Part shown: positions 6,837-14,740 of the stretch, in pieces
Position numbering within the stretch: the stretch's first letter is position 1
Layout of the letters: each line of letters starts with the position of its first letter
Origin: Lachnospiraceae bacterium UBA3633
GTDB lineage: Bacteria; Bacillota; Clostridia; Lachnospirales; Lachnospiraceae
Assembly (NCBI GenBank): GCA_002374095.1
Contig: DFKY01000008.1
Coordinates: forward strand, 1 to 21,817
Direction: 5' to 3'
DNA length: 21,817 bases
Notes under the pieces: generated by a model
What the model saw: only the letters and a program-made list of their open reading frames with translations
What the model was told of the DNA's origin: nothing
Database searches by the model: none
Position numbers and translations under genes: made by a program

Positions 6837-6865
6837 ATTTTATCACAGATGATTAATTAAGGCAA
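6837..6865 (-). promoter_or_regulatory. Promoter of the GT-C operon
   Basis: The -35 TTGCCT (6860-6865), 17-bp spacer and -10 TAAAAT (6837-6842) have the same design as the mntA promoter. It starts 2 bp beyond the T-run of the upstream terminator and ends 6 bp before the ATG. Confidence 0.65.
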
Positions 6866-6867
6866 TT

Positions 6868-6896
6868 AAAAAACCAAGACCGAAGTCTTGGTTTTT
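6868..6896 (-). terminator. Terminator after the 715-residue wall-repeat gene
   Basis: Stem CCAAGAC/GTCTTGG with a CGAA loop and T-runs on both strands, so it could work in both directions. It is 31 bp past the stop codon at 6928. Confidence 0.88.
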
Positions 6897-6927
6897 AACA
6901 ATTATTGCCTTTTAAAGAAAACCAGAA

Positions 6928-9075
6928 CTAAGGAGTTCTATTTCCTTTCCAGAAGCAGTTTAAGAAATAGCTATCATCAAGACTTTCTGGTTGTAATACA
7001 TAAGAATTACCATTTTTTGCATCATCATCAACTACATACCATGGTAACCATACATTTGATTTTCCATTATATGATGATTGATATGCTTTTCCACTATATG
7101 CCTTAGATGAAACTACCGTTGCTGAAGTATGCTCTTTATTTACTTTGATAGTCCATGTAAGATCAGCTATACCAGGTACATCTGCAAAATTAGTTGTTGG
7201 TAAAGCAAATGCGTCATCAAATCTATCATGGAAAGCTGTGTAGTTATCTATATCAGCTGCTGTTACTCCTGTTATATCAAATGCACCAGCATTTGCTGCA
7301 GTTTCAGAATATGTTGCTGTTCTAGATCCTGCTGGAGCTATACCTGCAGCATCAGTCATGTTGAATGCAAAAGTTCTGCTTATTGTCAATCCAGCTTTAA
7401 CAGAATTTGTTCCCATCTTTGTATTAGCAGTATAGATACCTTCCAATCTATTTGAAGTTGGTCTGATTAACCAATAGTTACCATTGCCATCTTTTTTAGC
7501 GTTATTGCTACCTTTTTGAAGAGAACCTGATGTAGTTAATACATAGTACCCTTGCTCTTGATCAGTGATACCTGCAACTTGTTCATTAAGTGCAAGTCTA
7601 GCTACCCATCCTGAAACTGTTTCGCCAGCTGTATTTGTAGTATCAGCTGACTGTGCAATTAATTTTGCATGGTTTCCTACTGCATATACACCATACTTAA
7701 GATCAGAGTCAGCCTTAAGCGCTATTCCGAGAGAATAATATTTCTTCTTGTACTCCCCAGAACCTCTGTCTCCACCATTTGATGTATTAAGTGCATATAC
7801 GTCATCATTAAACTCTACAGAATTAATACCTGTTTTTCTTGCACCATCATCACCAAAATAATGAAGTTTCATCTTATCTGTGCCAAGAACTACACCAGTT
7901 GCAGCTGGTGAATCTGCTCTTACAGTTCCATCTGGATCTAATACTATATAGTAACCTGCTGTTGTACTGTCAGCACCATATTGAATTATACCCTTCTTTG
8001 CAACATCAGAACCTTTAGCATAATCAGTATCAATAGTATTAAAGAACTTTGTCTTAGCAGACACTGTTCCTGAATTGTTAAGTATTACTATTCCTGTCTT
8101 CATTATGCCTTCATTATCAAATACATACCACTTGCCATTTACTTTTACAACATCGCCTGACTTTATAACACCGTCTGAACCAAAATACATATATTTCTCT
8201 TCATTGTCTTCATTGGCTGACTTACTTACACCTTCTGCTGGTACATCATATACCCAACCATTCTTTACTTGATGACCATCATCTTCACCAGAGAAATACA
8301 CTACTTTACTACCTAAAAGATTATCGTCTTCATATACATCCCATCCTGAAAGCATAACACCGTTTGAATCAAATGCATATGTTCTACCATTAATTTTCTT
8401 TGTTTCATTTGATACTAACTTATTATTTGATGGGTTAAAATAGAAGTAAAGATTTGTATAATCTGCTTTATTGCCATCAGCATCTGCATAACCATCGTAG
8501 TATGTTACCCAACCAGAACGAAGAGCACCATCATTGTCTCCGCCACAGTAATAAAGGGCGCCTTCAAATGGGTTAGAATTATCTGGAGATGTTGTATCTC
8601 CCATATCATCTACCCAACCAACAGACATCTGACCATATTGATTGAATGCATATTTCTTTCCATCAATTGTAGCTTTCTTAAGACCTGTAGTGCTGCCTTT
8701 CATTGCTTTTCCTGATGATTGGAAATAATACCAATAATTATCTGGAACATAATCACCTGTTGCATCAACAACTGATGAATCTATAGCTACCCATGTATTT
8801 GTAACCATAGCTCCATTTGATCCAAAATAATATGTGTTGCCATTTCCATCGTCTTCAAGGAAGTAGTCTCTTACCATAGCACCATTCTCGCCAAGGTAGA
8901 ACTTTGCTGATCCTGAAGATTGGATAGTCTCTGTTACAGGGTCATTATTTCCATCAAGGTAATACCAGTCTGCTCCTTGTTGTACCCATCCACGAGCACC
9001 AACGAGTGAAGCAACTGAAACAGAAATAACGGCTGCTGCAGCTAAAACTAAACCGAATTTTGTTTGTTTCTTCAT
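6928..9075 (-). CDS. Secreted wall-binding-repeat protein, 715 residues
   Basis: The N-terminus is a classic signal peptide: KKQTK, a hydrophobic run LVLAAAAVISVSVASLVG, and cleavage around residue 27. Residues ~28-345 are a chain of choline-binding-type (CW_binding) repeats, e.g. WYYLDGNNDP, YYFGSNGAMVTNTW, GKKYAFNQYGQMSVGW, GKWYVFDNEGIMKTG. These repeats anchor proteins non-covalently to wall polymers. The remaining ~370 residues have no catalytic motif that I recognise. The SD AAAGGAG lies 11 nt before the ATG. The protein is colinear with the 623-residue neighbour over the first ~350 residues, so they are tandem paralogues. A surface structural or adhesive role is inferred. I could not assign a promoter in the 160 bp upstream. 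Confidence 0.88.
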   Translation of the reverse strand: MKKQTKFGLVLAAAAVISVSVASLVGARGWVQQGADWYYLDGNNDPVTETIQSSGSAKFYLGENGAMVRDYFLEDDGNGNTYYFGSNGAMVTNTWVAIDSSVVDATGDYVPDNYWYYFQSSGKAMKGSTTGLKKATIDGKKYAFNQYGQMSVGWVDDMGDTTSPDNSNPFEGALYYCGGDNDGALRSGWVTYYDGYADADGNKADYTNLYFYFNPSNNKLVSNETKKINGRTYAFDSNGVMLSGWDVYEDDNLLGSKVVYFSGEDDGHQVKNGWVYDVPAEGVSKSANEDNEEKYMYFGSDGVIKSGDVVKVNGKWYVFDNEGIMKTGIVILNNSGTVSAKTKFFNTIDTDYAKGSDVAKKGIIQYGADSTTAGYYIVLDPDGTVRADSPAATGVVLGTDKMKLHYFGDDGARKTGINSVEFNDDVYALNTSNGGDRGSGEYKKKYYSLGIALKADSDLKYGVYAVGNHAKLIAQSADTTNTAGETVSGWVARLALNEQVAGITDQEQGYYVLTTSGSLQKGSNNAKKDGNGNYWLIRPTSNRLEGIYTANTKMGTNSVKAGLTISRTFAFNMTDAAGIAPAGSRTATYSETAANAGAFDITGVTAADIDNYTAFHDRFDDAFALPTTNFADVPGIADLTWTIKVNKEHTSATVVSSKAYSGKAYQSSYNGKSNVWLPWYVVDDDAKNGNSYVLQPESLDDSYFLNCFWKGNRTP

Positions 9076-9206
9076 AAGATTTAAATCTCCTTTTTTCTTT
9101 TTCTAAGCTTAGATACTTAGTTATCATTATGGTATACCAAAACTCCAGTATTATCAATATAATTTTATAGTCAAAATTATGACGATTTTCTTAAGATCAA
9201 AAAGAC

Positions 9207-9233
9207 TAAAAAAGAGCCGTTTTACGGCTCTTT
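9207..9233 (-). terminator. Terminator after the 623-residue wall-repeat gene
   Basis: A perfect 10-bp stem AAAGAGCCGT/ACGGCTCTTT with a 3-nt loop and a T-run on the minus strand, 2 bp past the stop codon. Confidence 0.9.
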
Positions 9234-9235
9234 CA

Positions 9236-11107
9236 CTAGTTAAATCTGAAGTTTATTGCATATGAATCAGTTAAATCCACTCGATATTCATCAGTCACAT
9301 TACTTCTAAGCTCTCGGCAAGTCTTGCCATATCCATCAAGAGTACCAAAGTTTATCCAATCGACCTTATATTTCTCACTATCAGCAAGCATACTCTTAAA
9401 CTGCCATCCATTCTTATACCTTACAGGCACACTATATATACCGATAAGTGTATCCCCAGTACCAATAGCCCAATAATTGCCAAGCTTATCTTTCTTTACT
9501 GACTTTGCTTTATTAACTTTCTTTCCACTCTTATCTATCACATAAAATACTGGGTATTTCCCTACTGCAATTGCCTCTTCATAATTTAAAACAATAAAAT
9601 CTGAATATACTCCTGCATGGTTCTTGTCTTCTCTTGCCCACGAATGAACTCCACTTGCCACATCATCTGCTGGCACATTGTATGATGGCGTGTGGTCCAC
9701 AGATGAAGCACTATCACTATCTGAATATCCTACAAATGCAAGTCCGAAGCCTATACTCTTATCAGCCTTAAGCTTTATACCGTTTTGATAAAATTCATTA
9801 TTTTTAACACCTTCGTACTCTCCATTGCTCTTTGCAAGGAAGTCATAGTCATCATCACCAAATGCCACTTTTGACTTAAGTGTAGACCTTTTACCAAATG
9901 TACTTGTATCTGTCTCATCTTCATTGAAATAATATATTAACTGTGTCGAACTATCAAAAAGCTCAAGGGACTTACCGGTACCACCATCCTTACTTACATA
10001 ATGCCTACTTATGATGAAATCTTTACCATCAGTACTTTCTGTATCAATAGTATCAACATATTTTTTGCCACTTTTTGTAACTATGCAAAGCCCTGATTTC
10101 ATGATTCCCGTAGAATCGAATACATAGTAATCGTTATTTATTTTTCTCATCTCGCTAGTAAATACATCTCCAGCTCCAGAGAAATAAAACCATCTTTTTA
10201 TTTCTGCCTCATGATCATCAAGATTTTGCTTCTTTGATGGTATAGCGAAATACCACTCTTTCTTTGTCATACGACCACTATCAAGTCCTTCATCAACAAA
10301 GAACTTTTTAGCTCTAACTGATATATCTTGGTTATTAGGGTCAAGTGCTTCTGCGTCCCACCCTTCTGTCATTATACCGTTATTATCAAAATTATATGTT
10401 TTACCATTTATATCTCTTTTTAATAATACTGCAGCATCGCTGGACTGAATTTTTTTATTACTGTGTGGGTCAAAGTAAAACCACAAAATTTGTTTTTGAT
10501 AATATCTATCATCAGTTGACCCTTCTTCCCAAGCAGTCCAACCTTCACGAAGGACACCATCTGTCTCATCCCCTGCATAGTAGCAGAATCCATCAAAAGG
10601 ATCGCTTTCATTATTATCAATATCATTAAATCTTTCGCCCTGCTCATTAATCCATCCTGAAAGCATCTGCCCATATTCATTAAAAAGATATTTTTTACCA
10701 TCTATAGTTTTTCTTATGATGCCATCACTACTTTTATAAGCTTTGCCATCACTACCAAAATAATATAGGTATATTGATGGGGGATTATCCATCTGGTTGT
10801 ACACTTGCGTCTGGTCTACCGCTACCCAAGTATTCCTAACCATCTTTCCTTCCTCATCAAAATAATACACAGAACTATTATAATCTTCAAGAATATAATC
10901 GCGAACCATGTATCCATCTTCATCAATATAATACTTGTCGTCACCTGATGCTTGTATGGTATTTGTAACATATTGGTCATCTTTATTGACATATTTCCAG
11001 TTACCACCACCATCATCAACCCAGCCCACAGCAAAAACACTTATAGTGCCAAGCATTACAAAGCTCACGAAAGAAGATATAAATTTAATCATAAACTTAT
11101 TTTTCAT
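9236..11107 (-). CDS. Secreted wall-binding-repeat protein, 623 residues
   Basis: The signal peptide (MKNKFMIKF, then hydrophobic to SVFAVG, cleavage near residue 27) is followed by wall-binding repeats such as VYYFDEEGKMVRNTW, GKKYLFNEYGQMLSGW and GKTYNFDNNGIMTEGW. The order and spacing match the 715-residue neighbour (shared NTIQASG/ETIQSSG, RDYILEDY/RDYFLEDD, KTIDGKKY/ATIDGKKY), so the genes arose by duplication. The C-terminal ~250 residues are less repetitive and have no recognisable enzyme motif. It is monocistronic: own promoter, an SD (TGGAG, 7 nt before the ATG) and own terminator. A wall-associated role is inferred. Confidence 0.88.
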   Translation of the reverse strand: MKNKFMIKFISSFVSFVMLGTISVFAVGWVDDGGGNWKYVNKDDQYVTNTIQASGDDKYYIDEDGYMVRDYILEDYNSSVYYFDEEGKMVRNTWVAVDQTQVYNQMDNPPSIYLYYFGSDGKAYKSSDGIIRKTIDGKKYLFNEYGQMLSGWINEQGERFNDIDNNESDPFDGFCYYAGDETDGVLREGWTAWEEGSTDDRYYQKQILWFYFDPHSNKKIQSSDAAVLLKRDINGKTYNFDNNGIMTEGWDAEALDPNNQDISVRAKKFFVDEGLDSGRMTKKEWYFAIPSKKQNLDDHEAEIKRWFYFSGAGDVFTSEMRKINNDYYVFDSTGIMKSGLCIVTKSGKKYVDTIDTESTDGKDFIISRHYVSKDGGTGKSLELFDSSTQLIYYFNEDETDTSTFGKRSTLKSKVAFGDDDYDFLAKSNGEYEGVKNNEFYQNGIKLKADKSIGFGLAFVGYSDSDSASSVDHTPSYNVPADDVASGVHSWAREDKNHAGVYSDFIVLNYEEAIAVGKYPVFYVIDKSGKKVNKAKSVKKDKLGNYWAIGTGDTLIGIYSVPVRYKNGWQFKSMLADSEKYKVDWINFGTLDGYGKTCRELRSNVTDEYRVDLTDSYAINFRFN

Positions 11108-11156
11108 AATAAAACTCCAATAATTTATGAAATCTACACAAGACTAAAACAAATTA

Positions 11157-11226
11157 AGAACATGCCACTAAAGGCAGTCTCCATATCGTGTTCTATAATA
11201 TTACAACAAATGCAAAATAATTGCAA
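11157..11226 (-). promoter_or_regulatory. Promoter and 5'-UTR hairpin of the 623-residue wall protein gene
   Basis: The -35 TTGCAA (11221-11226), 17-bp spacer and -10 TAATAT (11198-11203, preceded by TG) give a 5' UTR of about 85 nt. The first part of that UTR can fold with AGAACA/TGTTCT closing a TGCC/GGCA hairpin (11157-11194). Unlike the TA promoters, this leader is long and has an SD. Confidence 0.55.
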
Positions 11227-11254
11227 GTAATTTTTTTGAATTTTTTGTGATTTC

Positions 11255-11282
11255 TAGTGTTATTAAGAATTTATTAACACTA
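11255..11282. repeat. 8-bp inverted repeat with 12-bp spacer
   Basis: TAGTGTTA and TAACACTA flank an AT-rich spacer between the 623-residue gene's promoter and the end of the upstream gene. It is ~30 bp upstream of the -35, which fits a regulator site. The absence of a T-run makes a terminator less likely. Confidence 0.45.
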
Positions 11283-11311
11283 TATATAGTAAAATCTCTT
11301 AAATCTTGCCA

Positions 11312-12010
11312 CTAGTCATTTACCATCTCTGCTTTTCTTTCACGAGTCGATAATATCTCTAATGACTCCACTTTCAAAAAAAGATATCTCTCTATCTCGC
11401 CTTCTGAATCTTCATGCTCATACATGTATGGCGTACCACGAACTCTAATCCAGTCATTAAGAGTTATAGGTTCTTCAATACTCACATCATCAAAATTAAG
11501 ATAGAAACCTTCATACGCATCATCACCATAGTCTCCTGGTCCATTTCTATATACCATGTGCGACGAAAAAGTTTCATCCCAAGAATAATATAACCCATAC
11601 ATTCCTTCTACAACTATATGCGACTCATTAAAATCTTCTACATGATTATATATATATCTTACACGAGTCATAAATTGAGATTCGCCTATCACTATCTCAC
11701 GAGCAGGTCTCATTCTAAAATTTTCTGCGAGAGGCTTATGAGCTTCAGTAGGTTCTACTGTCTCTACCTCTGTCTCTTTTTCTATAGCAAATGCATTGGC
11801 TGCTTCTGGTATATATATACTTTCATTTGTGTTTATCTCAAGAACTCTATTTTTGCATGAGCAAAATAATATAGTCATGATAAGCATAAGACCTGCTACC
11901 ACAAGATTTCTCACCACATGTAAGTAAGCTTTTATGATTCCATTTTCATAAAAGCTATCGTTTTGAAAATTTTCTTTCATTAATTTATTTTTTTCTATCA
12001 TATTAAACAT
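11312..12010 (-). CDS. Membrane-anchored or lipoprotein with an OB-like C-terminal domain
   Basis: A 232-residue protein with a single hydrophobic segment (residues 34-50) ending in FCSCK. C50 or C52 could be a lipid-modified cysteine, although the lipobox is not canonical. An acidic linker (~75-95) follows. The C-terminal domain (~105-222) has HIVVEGMYGLYY, GFYLNFDDV and LNDWIRVRGTPYMY, resembling the OB-like C-terminal domain of the TIGR03943/YcgQ (DUF1980) family. That family match is from memory of the pattern and tentative. It follows mnmA by 23 bp. A TATAAT lies 7 bp before an internal ATG (MIEKNK), but the matching -35 is weak, so the exact start is uncertain. Confidence 0.68.
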   Translation of the reverse strand: MFNMIEKNKLMKENFQNDSFYENGIIKAYLHVVRNLVVAGLMLIMTILFCSCKNRVLEINTNESIYIPEAANAFAIEKETEVETVEPTEAHKPLAENFRMRPAREIVIGESQFMTRVRYIYNHVEDFNESHIVVEGMYGLYYSWDETFSSHMVYRNGPGDYGDDAYEGFYLNFDDVSIEEPITLNDWIRVRGTPYMYEHEDSEGEIERYLFLKVESLEILSTRERKAEMVND

Positions 12011-12033
12011 TATAATATTTTTTAGAGATGACC

Positions 12034-13431
12034 TTAAACATCTATCCTTCCACCAAAAAGTATATTTTCATTTTCATCATAAAATACTGCTGCTTGTCCT
12101 CTCGTTATAGCACGAACAGGCTCATGAAGATGACACATAGCAAAATTATCTCTACTTGCGCCTTCTATCATCTGCTTTTTCATATCAAAACTACTAAAAT
12201 CTATATCACACATAGTTCCGTCATGCCTATAGCGAAGCTTTGCTATAAGCACATGGTTTTTTTCAAATTGGTTAGCTGCAAATAGTCCACTGGACTGTTT
12301 GCCACTATCTTGTAAGGGCGAGCTATGCGAGCCCGCTCCACCAAGTACTATATCATATATTCTAAAATCACTTGAATAAAGTTCTTCATTATCTCCAAGC
12401 ACTACCTGATTTTTTTCTACATCAATTTTTACTACAAATTTTATCTCTCCAAAAGCTATATCTATCCCTCGTCTTTGTCCTATAGTATAATTGATGATAC
12501 CCTTATGATATCCAAGGACATTTCCTTTTGTGTCTACAAATTCGCCAGGTCTAAAAAAAGGAAATCGCTCTATATCGCTATCTTTAAGTTCACCTCGTGC
12601 AATCTTTTCTTTATAATCTTGCCCAAGCTCAAATTCTTTAATGAATTCTTTATAGTCAATCGGGCTCGCAGTGCTCGCCCCTACAGTTTGCTGACTCGCA
12701 TTTACAAGTTTGCTTTGAATAAAGCAGACATCTTGTGAATCTTTTTTCTTTGCTACTGACAGTCCAAGACCTTCTGCTATCTTTCGCACTTCACTTTTAT
12801 CCATATTGCCAAGCGGGAATATTATATGAGAAAGCTGATCTTGCGATAGACGATAAAGCATATAGGACTGGTCTTTTTGGGAATTCTTACTTTTTTGAAT
12901 ACAATATGTGTTTTCGCACTTACATATATTAGCATAGTGTCCTGTCGCCACCATGTCAGCACCGACTTCTCGCATTACTTCAAGCAATTTTTCGAACTTC
13001 ATCGCTCTATTGCATAATGCACAAGGATTTGGAGTTATACCAGATTCATAGTCACGGACAAAAGAAGTTATAACTTTATCATAAAACTCTTCGTGGTAGT
13101 CACGAGATATAATTCTTATATTAAGTCTATTGGCAACTTCTTTTAATGATTCACAAACTTCTGTCTCGACAGCCTTCGGGCTCGCACCCCAAGGGCACTT
13201 TGTCGCACTTCGTTCGACAAGCTCACTCTGTAAACGCTCGGGCGCAGTGCTCGCCCCTACGGTATGGGCGTTCACCCCTACAGCATGAGATCTCGCCCCT
13301 ACAATTTCATTAGGATCAGTATTATTAACAAAGTTAAAGTTGACCCCTATCACTTCATGACCTTCTTTCTTTAGAAGGTACGCAGCAACAGTCGAGTCAA
13401 CTCCTCCTGACATCCCAACTACTATCTTCAT
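12034..13431 (-). CDS. mnmA: tRNA-specific 2-thiouridylase MnmA with three insertions
   Basis: MnmA activates U34 of Lys, Glu and Gln tRNAs with ATP and inserts sulfur. The PP-loop SGGVDS (8-13), catalytic cysteines in PNPCALCN (C137) and DSQDVCFI (C236), and TIGQRRG (316-322) are all present. At 465 residues it is ~100 longer than the usual ~360. The excess lies in three places: residues ~43-90 (with VGAR, VGVN, VGASTAP), ~242-257 (VGASTASP) and ~364-387. All three coincide with GC-rich palindromic elements and fall between conserved blocks, so the enzyme may still work. It begins 3 bp after the upstream stop codon, without a clear SD, so translation is probably coupled. Confidence 0.95.
   Translation of the reverse strand: MKIVVGMSGGVDSTVAAYLLKKEGHEVIGVNFNFVNNTDPNEIVGARSHAVGVNAHTVGASTAPERLQSELVERSATKCPWGASPKAVETEVCESLKEVANRLNIRIISRDYHEEFYDKVITSFVRDYESGITPNPCALCNRAMKFEKLLEVMREVGADMVATGHYANICKCENTYCIQKSKNSQKDQSYMLYRLSQDQLSHIIFPLGNMDKSEVRKIAEGLGLSVAKKKDSQDVCFIQSKLVNASQQTVGASTASPIDYKEFIKEFELGQDYKEKIARGELKDSDIERFPFFRPGEFVDTKGNVLGYHKGIINYTIGQRRGIDIAFGEIKFVVKIDVEKNQVVLGDNEELYSSDFRIYDIVLGGAGSHSSPLQDSGKQSSGLFAANQFEKNHVLIAKLRYRHDGTMCDIDFSSFDMKKQMIEGASRDNFAMCHLHEPVRAITRGQAAVFYDENENILFGGRIDV
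12311..12335 (+). repeat. Palindromic element copy inside mnmA, reversed orientation
   Basis: TGTAAGGGCGAGC followed by GCGAGCCCG reads on the plus strand here, opposite to the other genic copies. It encodes the AGSHSSPLQ part of the third MnmA insertion. Confidence 0.75.
12661..12685 (-). repeat. Palindromic element copy inside mnmA (VGASTASP)
   Basis: The minus strand reads TGTAGGGGCGAGC, then ACTGCGAGCCCG. In the mnmA frame it encodes TVGASTASP, located just before the PIDYKEF block. Confidence 0.85.
13164..13304 (-). repeat. Composite palindromic-element block inside mnmA
   Basis: About 141 bp with three GTAGGGG units in tandem (encoding VGARSHA, VGVNAHT and VGASTAP), followed by a TGTCG/CGACA inverted repeat and a further GGGCTCGCA segment. 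It is a multiple of three and open in the mnmA frame. The boundaries are set by where conserved MnmA sequence stops and resumes and are approximate. Confidence 0.75.
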
Positions 13432-13434
13432 ACA

Positions 13435-14331
13435 TTACTTTGGTCCTGCGGTAGAACCAGCCTCCAAATCTTGATTGGCTATTATTGTATTGGTCGAACT
13501 TGTAATTGAACCAGCTATCTGATTCATTGATGGCGATACACCTATATTGATTCCATATGTTGAAGGCTGCTGATTAAGTGCTGCAGAAAGTCCAAGATTA
13601 GTTATAGCATCAGCATTCTTTGCTATACATTTACCTGTAGAATCAAATGTGCATGTGATTCCACCTATATTGATAGTCATATTGATTATAAGGCTTCCAT
13701 CTACTTCTGATAGATAGTATTCATTACCATGCTCATCTTGTATCCAACCTTTTGTAAGAGAGCCATTTGAAAGATTAAAGAAAAACATCTTGCCATTACT
13801 CATAATCCAACCTGTGTCCATAGCACCTGACTCATTGAAATGATACCATGTGCCATTTACAGCAGCAAATGTATTGACGATACATTTGCCATCATAAAAG
13901 TAATACCACTTATTGTCAATTTTTCTCCAGCCAACCGCTCTTGCTCCAGTATTGTCAAAGTAATAATAATCAACTACTCCATCTGTGTATGTCTGAACCC
14001 ATCCAGTCACCATAGCTCCAGTAAGAGTATCAAGGTAATATGTCTCACCACCTATATTTTGAAAACCTGTCTGCATGAGACCATTTTGATCAAAATAATA
14101 ATACTTACCATTGATTAAGTACCAACCCACTACTGCATAACCTGATGCATCAAAAAAGTAAAAGCCATTGCCAGTCTGAAGCCAATTGTTGACCACAAAA
14201 AGCCCTGTGGTCGCATCTACAAATCTATACCGACCATTATCACTTACCCAGTCAGCATAAGTTAGACTTCCCATAGCTATAGAAATTGCAGTTGATAATA
14301 AAACTATAATTTTAACGATACTTTTTTTCAT
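13435..14331 (-). CDS. Secreted wall-binding-repeat protein, 298 residues
   Basis: The signal peptide (KKSIVKIIVLLSTAISIAMG, cleavage after TYA) precedes about nine wall-binding repeats over residues ~30-205 (YYFDQNGLMQTG, YYLDTLTGAMVTGW, WYHFNESGAMDTGW). The ~80-residue C-terminus is rich in N, S, T and I with no recognised domain. I choose the ATG of MKKSIV: an SD (GAGG) lies 8 nt before it, whereas it would be almost touching the earlier ATG two codons upstream. It is the first gene of a run with mnmA, 3 bp apart. That linkage of a surface protein with a tRNA modification gene looks positional rather than functional. Confidence 0.87.
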   Translation of the reverse strand: MKKSIVKIIVLLSTAISIAMGSLTYADWVSDNGRYRFVDATTGLFVVNNWLQTGNGFYFFDASGYAVVGWYLINGKYYYFDQNGLMQTGFQNIGGETYYLDTLTGAMVTGWVQTYTDGVVDYYYFDNTGARAVGWRKIDNKWYYFYDGKCIVNTFAAVNGTWYHFNESGAMDTGWIMSNGKMFFFNLSNGSLTKGWIQDEHGNEYYLSEVDGSLIINMTINIGGITCTFDSTGKCIAKNADAITNLGLSAALNQQPSTYGINIGVSPSMNQIAGSITSSTNTIIANQDLEAGSTAGPK

Positions 14332-14357
14332 TTGCATACCTCAGATTATTATAACTT

Positions 14358-14717
14358 TTATAACGCCAATTTATACAATGCATATTGATTTAAAGACACT
14401 CCTTCATCTTTTGCTTTTTTAGACAACATTTTGTGTAATGTTTTTGGTAGTCTCAATACAAACTTCCCACTATACTCAGCTGAATCTATAGGCAATGGTA
14501 TACTTATTCCATTTGAAAGCTTTGTCTCAATATAAGACTCCATAGCTTCCTTTACATCTCTATATGCTTCTTCATAAGTATCTCCTGTACCCAAGAGACC
14601 ATCTAGTTCAAGAACTCTCCCTACAAAGTATTTTCCGCTTTCATCATCTACTTGGTTAATTATGAAGCTATATGGCATCTCTAAATATTTTTTTACTTCT
14701 TTTTTACTTACTTTCAT
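14358..14717 (-). CDS. hicB: HicB-family antitoxin (pair 3)
   Basis: A 119-residue HicB with a different subtype from the two in the TA island. The N-terminal domain YSFIINQVDDESGKYFVGRV continues to GTGDTYEEAYRDVKEAMESYIE. The C-terminal ribbon-helix-helix is FVLRLPKTLHKMLSKKAK, then SLNQYALYKLA. I choose the third ATG (MKVSKK), which has AAAGG 7 nt upstream. The two earlier in-frame ATGs have poor or overlapping SDs. It follows its HicA by 23 bp and should repress the palindrome-rich promoter at 14963-14997. Confidence 0.88.
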   Translation of the reverse strand: MKVSKKEVKKYLEMPYSFIINQVDDESGKYFVGRVLELDGLLGTGDTYEEAYRDVKEAMESYIETKLSNGISIPLPIDSAEYSGKFVLRLPKTLHKMLSKKAKDEGVSLNQYALYKLAL

Positions 14718-14740
14718 ATACATACCTTTTATCATATAAA

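Noticed and set aside
6924..6939. AGAACT/AGTTCT hairpin spanning the stop codon of the 715-residue gene as a recoding signal
   Set aside because: The stem is only 6 bp, there is no slippery site, and a proper terminator follows 30 bp later.
10345..10701. Open frames on either strand within the wall-repeat genes
   Set aside because: They are shadows of the real frame, without SD or recognisable protein features.
13435..13470. The C-terminal AGSTAGP of the 298-residue protein as another copy of the VGASTASP insert
   Set aside because: The DNA does not match the GGGGCGAGC core. Only the peptide is loosely similar.
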